From assembly GCA_020725675.1 (NCBI GenBank), contig DYEP01000186.1:1-44326 (forward strand): a DNA stretch of 44,326 bases, in the 5' to 3' direction. Shown here piece after piece: positions 43,101 through 44,326 of the stretch. Made by a program: the position numbers and the translations under genes. The notes beneath the pieces are model-generated. The model was not told the DNA's origin. It did no database searches and saw nothing but the letters and a program-made list of their open reading frames with translations. Each line of letters opens with the position of its first letter. The first letter of the stretch is position 1. The DNA comes from Symbiobacterium sp. Lineage in GTDB: Bacteria > Bacillota > Sulfobacillia > DUSP01 > DYEP01.

Positions 43101-43198
43101 ACCGCATGGGCTACCGCATTTACTCCCAGGGTCGACAGGGAGGCGGCGGCTATTCCCGCCCCGGATGCCTTCAAAAATTGCCTCCGAGAGATCTTCAT
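40175..43198 (-). CDS. Formate dehydrogenase catalytic (alpha) subunit, selenoprotein, Tat-exported
   Basis: 1007 residues, read through an in-frame UGA at 42640-42638 (residue 187) as selenocysteine. The flanks are exact family matches: YLEHQARI before and HSATVAGLAPTFGRGAMTNHW after, as in E. coli FdnG, so the stop is not a frameshift or decay. A twin-arginine signal (SRRQFLK) leads to a [4Fe-4S] motif (CPYCSVGCG ... CSKG) and the bis-molybdopterin domains with the NVQGSTD and GNVGIPGGGVN segments. It oxidises formate to CO2 outside the membrane. GAGAGGTG precedes the ATG at 43198. It is the second gene of the fdhE-fdh-rnfCD operon. A gene caller that treats UGA as stop would split it in two. 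Confidence 0.95.
42608..42640 (-). promoter_or_regulatory. SECIS element for the selenocysteine codon
   Basis: Right after the UGA (42640-42638) the message folds into an apical hairpin: GG (42626-42625), a bulged U (42624), CGCC (42623-42620), loop GGUCU (42619-42615), GGCG (42614-42611), CC (42610-42609). The GGUCU loop and bulged U are the same SelB-binding features as in the E. coli fdhF SECIS. It lies at the usual distance behind the UGA. Confidence 0.9.
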
Positions 43199-43227
43199 TG
43201 ATTGTGTTCACCTCTCCAAGACAGCTG

Positions 43228-43995
43228 TTATTCAGTTGTGTTGAACACTGCGAAGTACAGCGTTCTCGCGGCCTGAGAGCACTTTTGAAACCCCTCGCGT
43301 TCCGCTGCCAAATCGAGACCTATTGTCAAGAGGTCTTTCAGCGGTAAAAAGGTTTCACCGGCATCAGAAAACACAAAGGTCTTAATGTACGTATTGCACT
43401 CATGACATACTTGCACGCGGCTTGACCGGTCCCCAGGAGGATAAAAGTAACCGAGACGATCCTGCTTGTTGTTGCCACAATTCGGGCAGGTAAGCCTGGG
43501 GAAGGCCCATGAATGACCGCACAGCCAGCAGTGCAGATGCCGGGCGCCACCTTCATCAATCGTGGCCAAATATGGCTTTTGGCCGCAAACGGGGCATGCG
43601 TCCCCCGAATCCGGTGCATCTATCACCTCCTTCCTGAAGGCGTGGAAATATGGCACTAACGCCAGCATGATACAAGAGTCCGCAAGTGCTTCATCCGGGC
43701 CGTGGCATGATCCTTCCGACAAGAGTTGCCGAATCCTCATGGGTTTTACGTCTATATACTGGCTTACAGAGCACGCATTTGCGATAGAATTCACAAGCTC
43801 TCGAAAAGAGGGTTCGGGGATCTGATTGAGCGGGTCGTCACTGGTATTCATGACGCCATGCGCGCCCAAAAACACCCGCTCTTGCAGCCGGTACACCTCG
43901 GCATATCTGGCAAGATACGGTGCTTTTGCCTTCTCTTTGTTCAGGCGGTCACGAACTAGCCGATTAAAAAAACCATCGAACCCGTCATCAAACAT
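43228..43995 (-). CDS. fdhE: Formate dehydrogenase accessory protein FdhE
   Basis: 255 residues from the ATG at 43995 (GAGGTG six bases upstream; GTG at 44004 is also in frame). Four zinc-ribbon-like pairs mark the family: CPVCGQ, HCWLCGH, CPNCGN and CHECN. FdhE binds the immature catalytic subunit and is needed for maturation and Tat-dependent export of respiratory formate dehydrogenases. It is the first gene of the operon, 29 bases before the catalytic subunit. Confidence 0.93.
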   Translation of the reverse strand: MFDDGFDGFFNRLVRDRLNKEKAKAPYLARYAEVYRLQERVFLGAHGVMNTSDDPLNQIPEPSFRELVNSIANACSVSQYIDVKPMRIRQLLSEGSCHGPDEALADSCIMLALVPYFHAFRKEVIDAPDSGDACPVCGQKPYLATIDEGGARHLHCWLCGHSWAFPRLTCPNCGNNKQDRLGYFYPPGDRSSRVQVCHECNTYIKTFVFSDAGETFLPLKDLLTIGLDLAAEREGFQKCSQAARTLYFAVFNTTE

Positions 43996-44068
43996 GAATC
44001 CCACCTCTTAACACTTTCTTCTACACAACTTTGCATTTCCCTTCCCAAATATTGCAGAATTCCAACAG

Positions 44069-44074
44069 AGTATA
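44069..44074 (-). promoter_or_regulatory. Candidate -10 box of the fdhE operon
   Basis: TATACT on the minus strand, about 75 bases upstream of the fdhE start, is a good -10. The expected -35 zone is a T/G-rich stretch (TTGTTTTTG) with no clear hexamer, so an activator may be needed. The other bases in 43996-44188 are AT-rich and show no gene. Confidence 0.35.
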
Positions 44075-44173
44075 GGGGTAAAACAACAAAAACAACACCT
44101 GACCAGGTATATCCTAAACAAACGGCCCGAAAGACGCAAAAATAAGAAAATTGCCAAAACGTACTATTGGTTT

Positions 44174-44186
44174 GAACCAAAGGTTC
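44174..44186. repeat. Short inverted repeat next to the putative IS end
   Basis: GAACC (44174-44178) and GGTTC (44182-44186) are complementary with a 3-base spacer, ending two bases before the putative left end of the insertion element. Confidence 0.35.
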
Positions 44187-44188
44187 CT

Positions 44189-44326
44189 GTCAAGGGACAG
44201 TGAAAATGTCACCCCCAAAACGCCTTAACGGGACAGAGAAAATGTCACCCCCTTAAGTAGCGGGTAAGAGATTATCGTGGGGCAAAGAGATCGCTTTTTT
44301 AGGCGGGTTAATGGGTATACGCCGCC
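44189..44326. mobile_element. Probable left end of an IS21-like insertion element (truncated by window)
   Basis: A terminus beginning TGTCAAGGGACAG leads into two 23-base direct repeats at 44194-44216 and 44230-44252, 36 bases apart start to start and differing at one base (GGGACAG-T/A-GAAAATGTC, then a C-run). Multiple terminal repeats behind a TG end are typical of IS21-family elements, where the transposase pair binds. No transposase gene is visible in the remaining 74 bases, so the family call is tentative. It lies about 190 bases upstream of fdhE and could affect its transcription. Confidence 0.4.

Noticed and set aside
44194-44252. CRISPR repeats
   Set aside because: Only two copies with a 13-base spacer; the pattern fits insertion-element terminal repeats better.

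Overview
The window reads as chromosomal DNA from an anaerobic low-to-mid-GC Gram-positive bacterium (Bacillota, clostridial or Peptococcaceae-like). Supporting signs are strong AGGAGG ribosome-binding sites, frequent GTG and TTG starts, DUF1540 and DegV proteins, a single-TatA/TatC export system, and a selenocysteine formate dehydrogenase with its FdhE maturation factor. No rRNA, tRNA or CRISPR array was seen. The only sign of a mobile element is at the extreme right edge.

Left part (1-14.3 kb). A structured, gene-free leader precedes tatA-tatC. Next come a double-GNAT acetyltransferase, a DMT exporter and a small unknown protein. A two-component system follows whose sensor carries a c-type haem motif (CxxCH) outside the membrane. 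After it lie a TPP-dependent acetolactate-synthase-like enzyme, malate dehydrogenase, a small DUF1540 protein that is easily missed, DegV, and an iron block (fur, Fur box, feoB, feoA). A second DMT exporter and an OGG1-type 8-oxoguanine glycosylase close this part.

Middle part (14.3-22 kb). An ArsR repressor faces a response regulator/sensor kinase pair followed by a secreted Spy/CpxP-like protein. That gene's promoter carries two 8-bp direct repeats one helical turn apart, so this looks like a self-contained envelope-stress system. On the other strand lie a degenerate HEPN/nucleotidyltransferase pair, a TPR membrane protein and an L,D-transpeptidase lipoprotein. A beta-propeller lipoprotein points rightward.

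Right part (22-37 kb). This is a nitrogen-compound catabolic district: a tandem nitrilase-fold hydrolase with one dead half, an aspartate-carbamoyltransferase homologue under its own strong promoter, an AroM-family protein, an IclR regulator, a full branched-chain-amino-acid-type ABC transporter (livKHMGF), carbamate kinase, a hydantoinase/dihydropyrimidinase-type amidohydrolase, and hutH-hutU for histidine. The set suggests uptake of amino acids or cyclic ureides and ATP recovery from carbamoyl phosphate.

Far right (37-44.3 kb, minus strand). A tight five-gene operon encodes fdhE, a Tat-exported molybdenum/tungsten formate dehydrogenase with an in-frame UGA (selenocysteine) and a visible SECIS hairpin, its four-cluster ferredoxin subunit, RnfC and RnfD. 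The usual cytochrome b (gamma) subunit is absent, and so are rnfG, rnfE, rnfA and rnfB. This apparent formate dehydrogenase-RnfCD module is the most unusual feature of the window. The Tat genes at the left edge would export it. The window ends inside what looks like the terminal repeats of an IS21-like element, about 190 bp upstream of fdhE.
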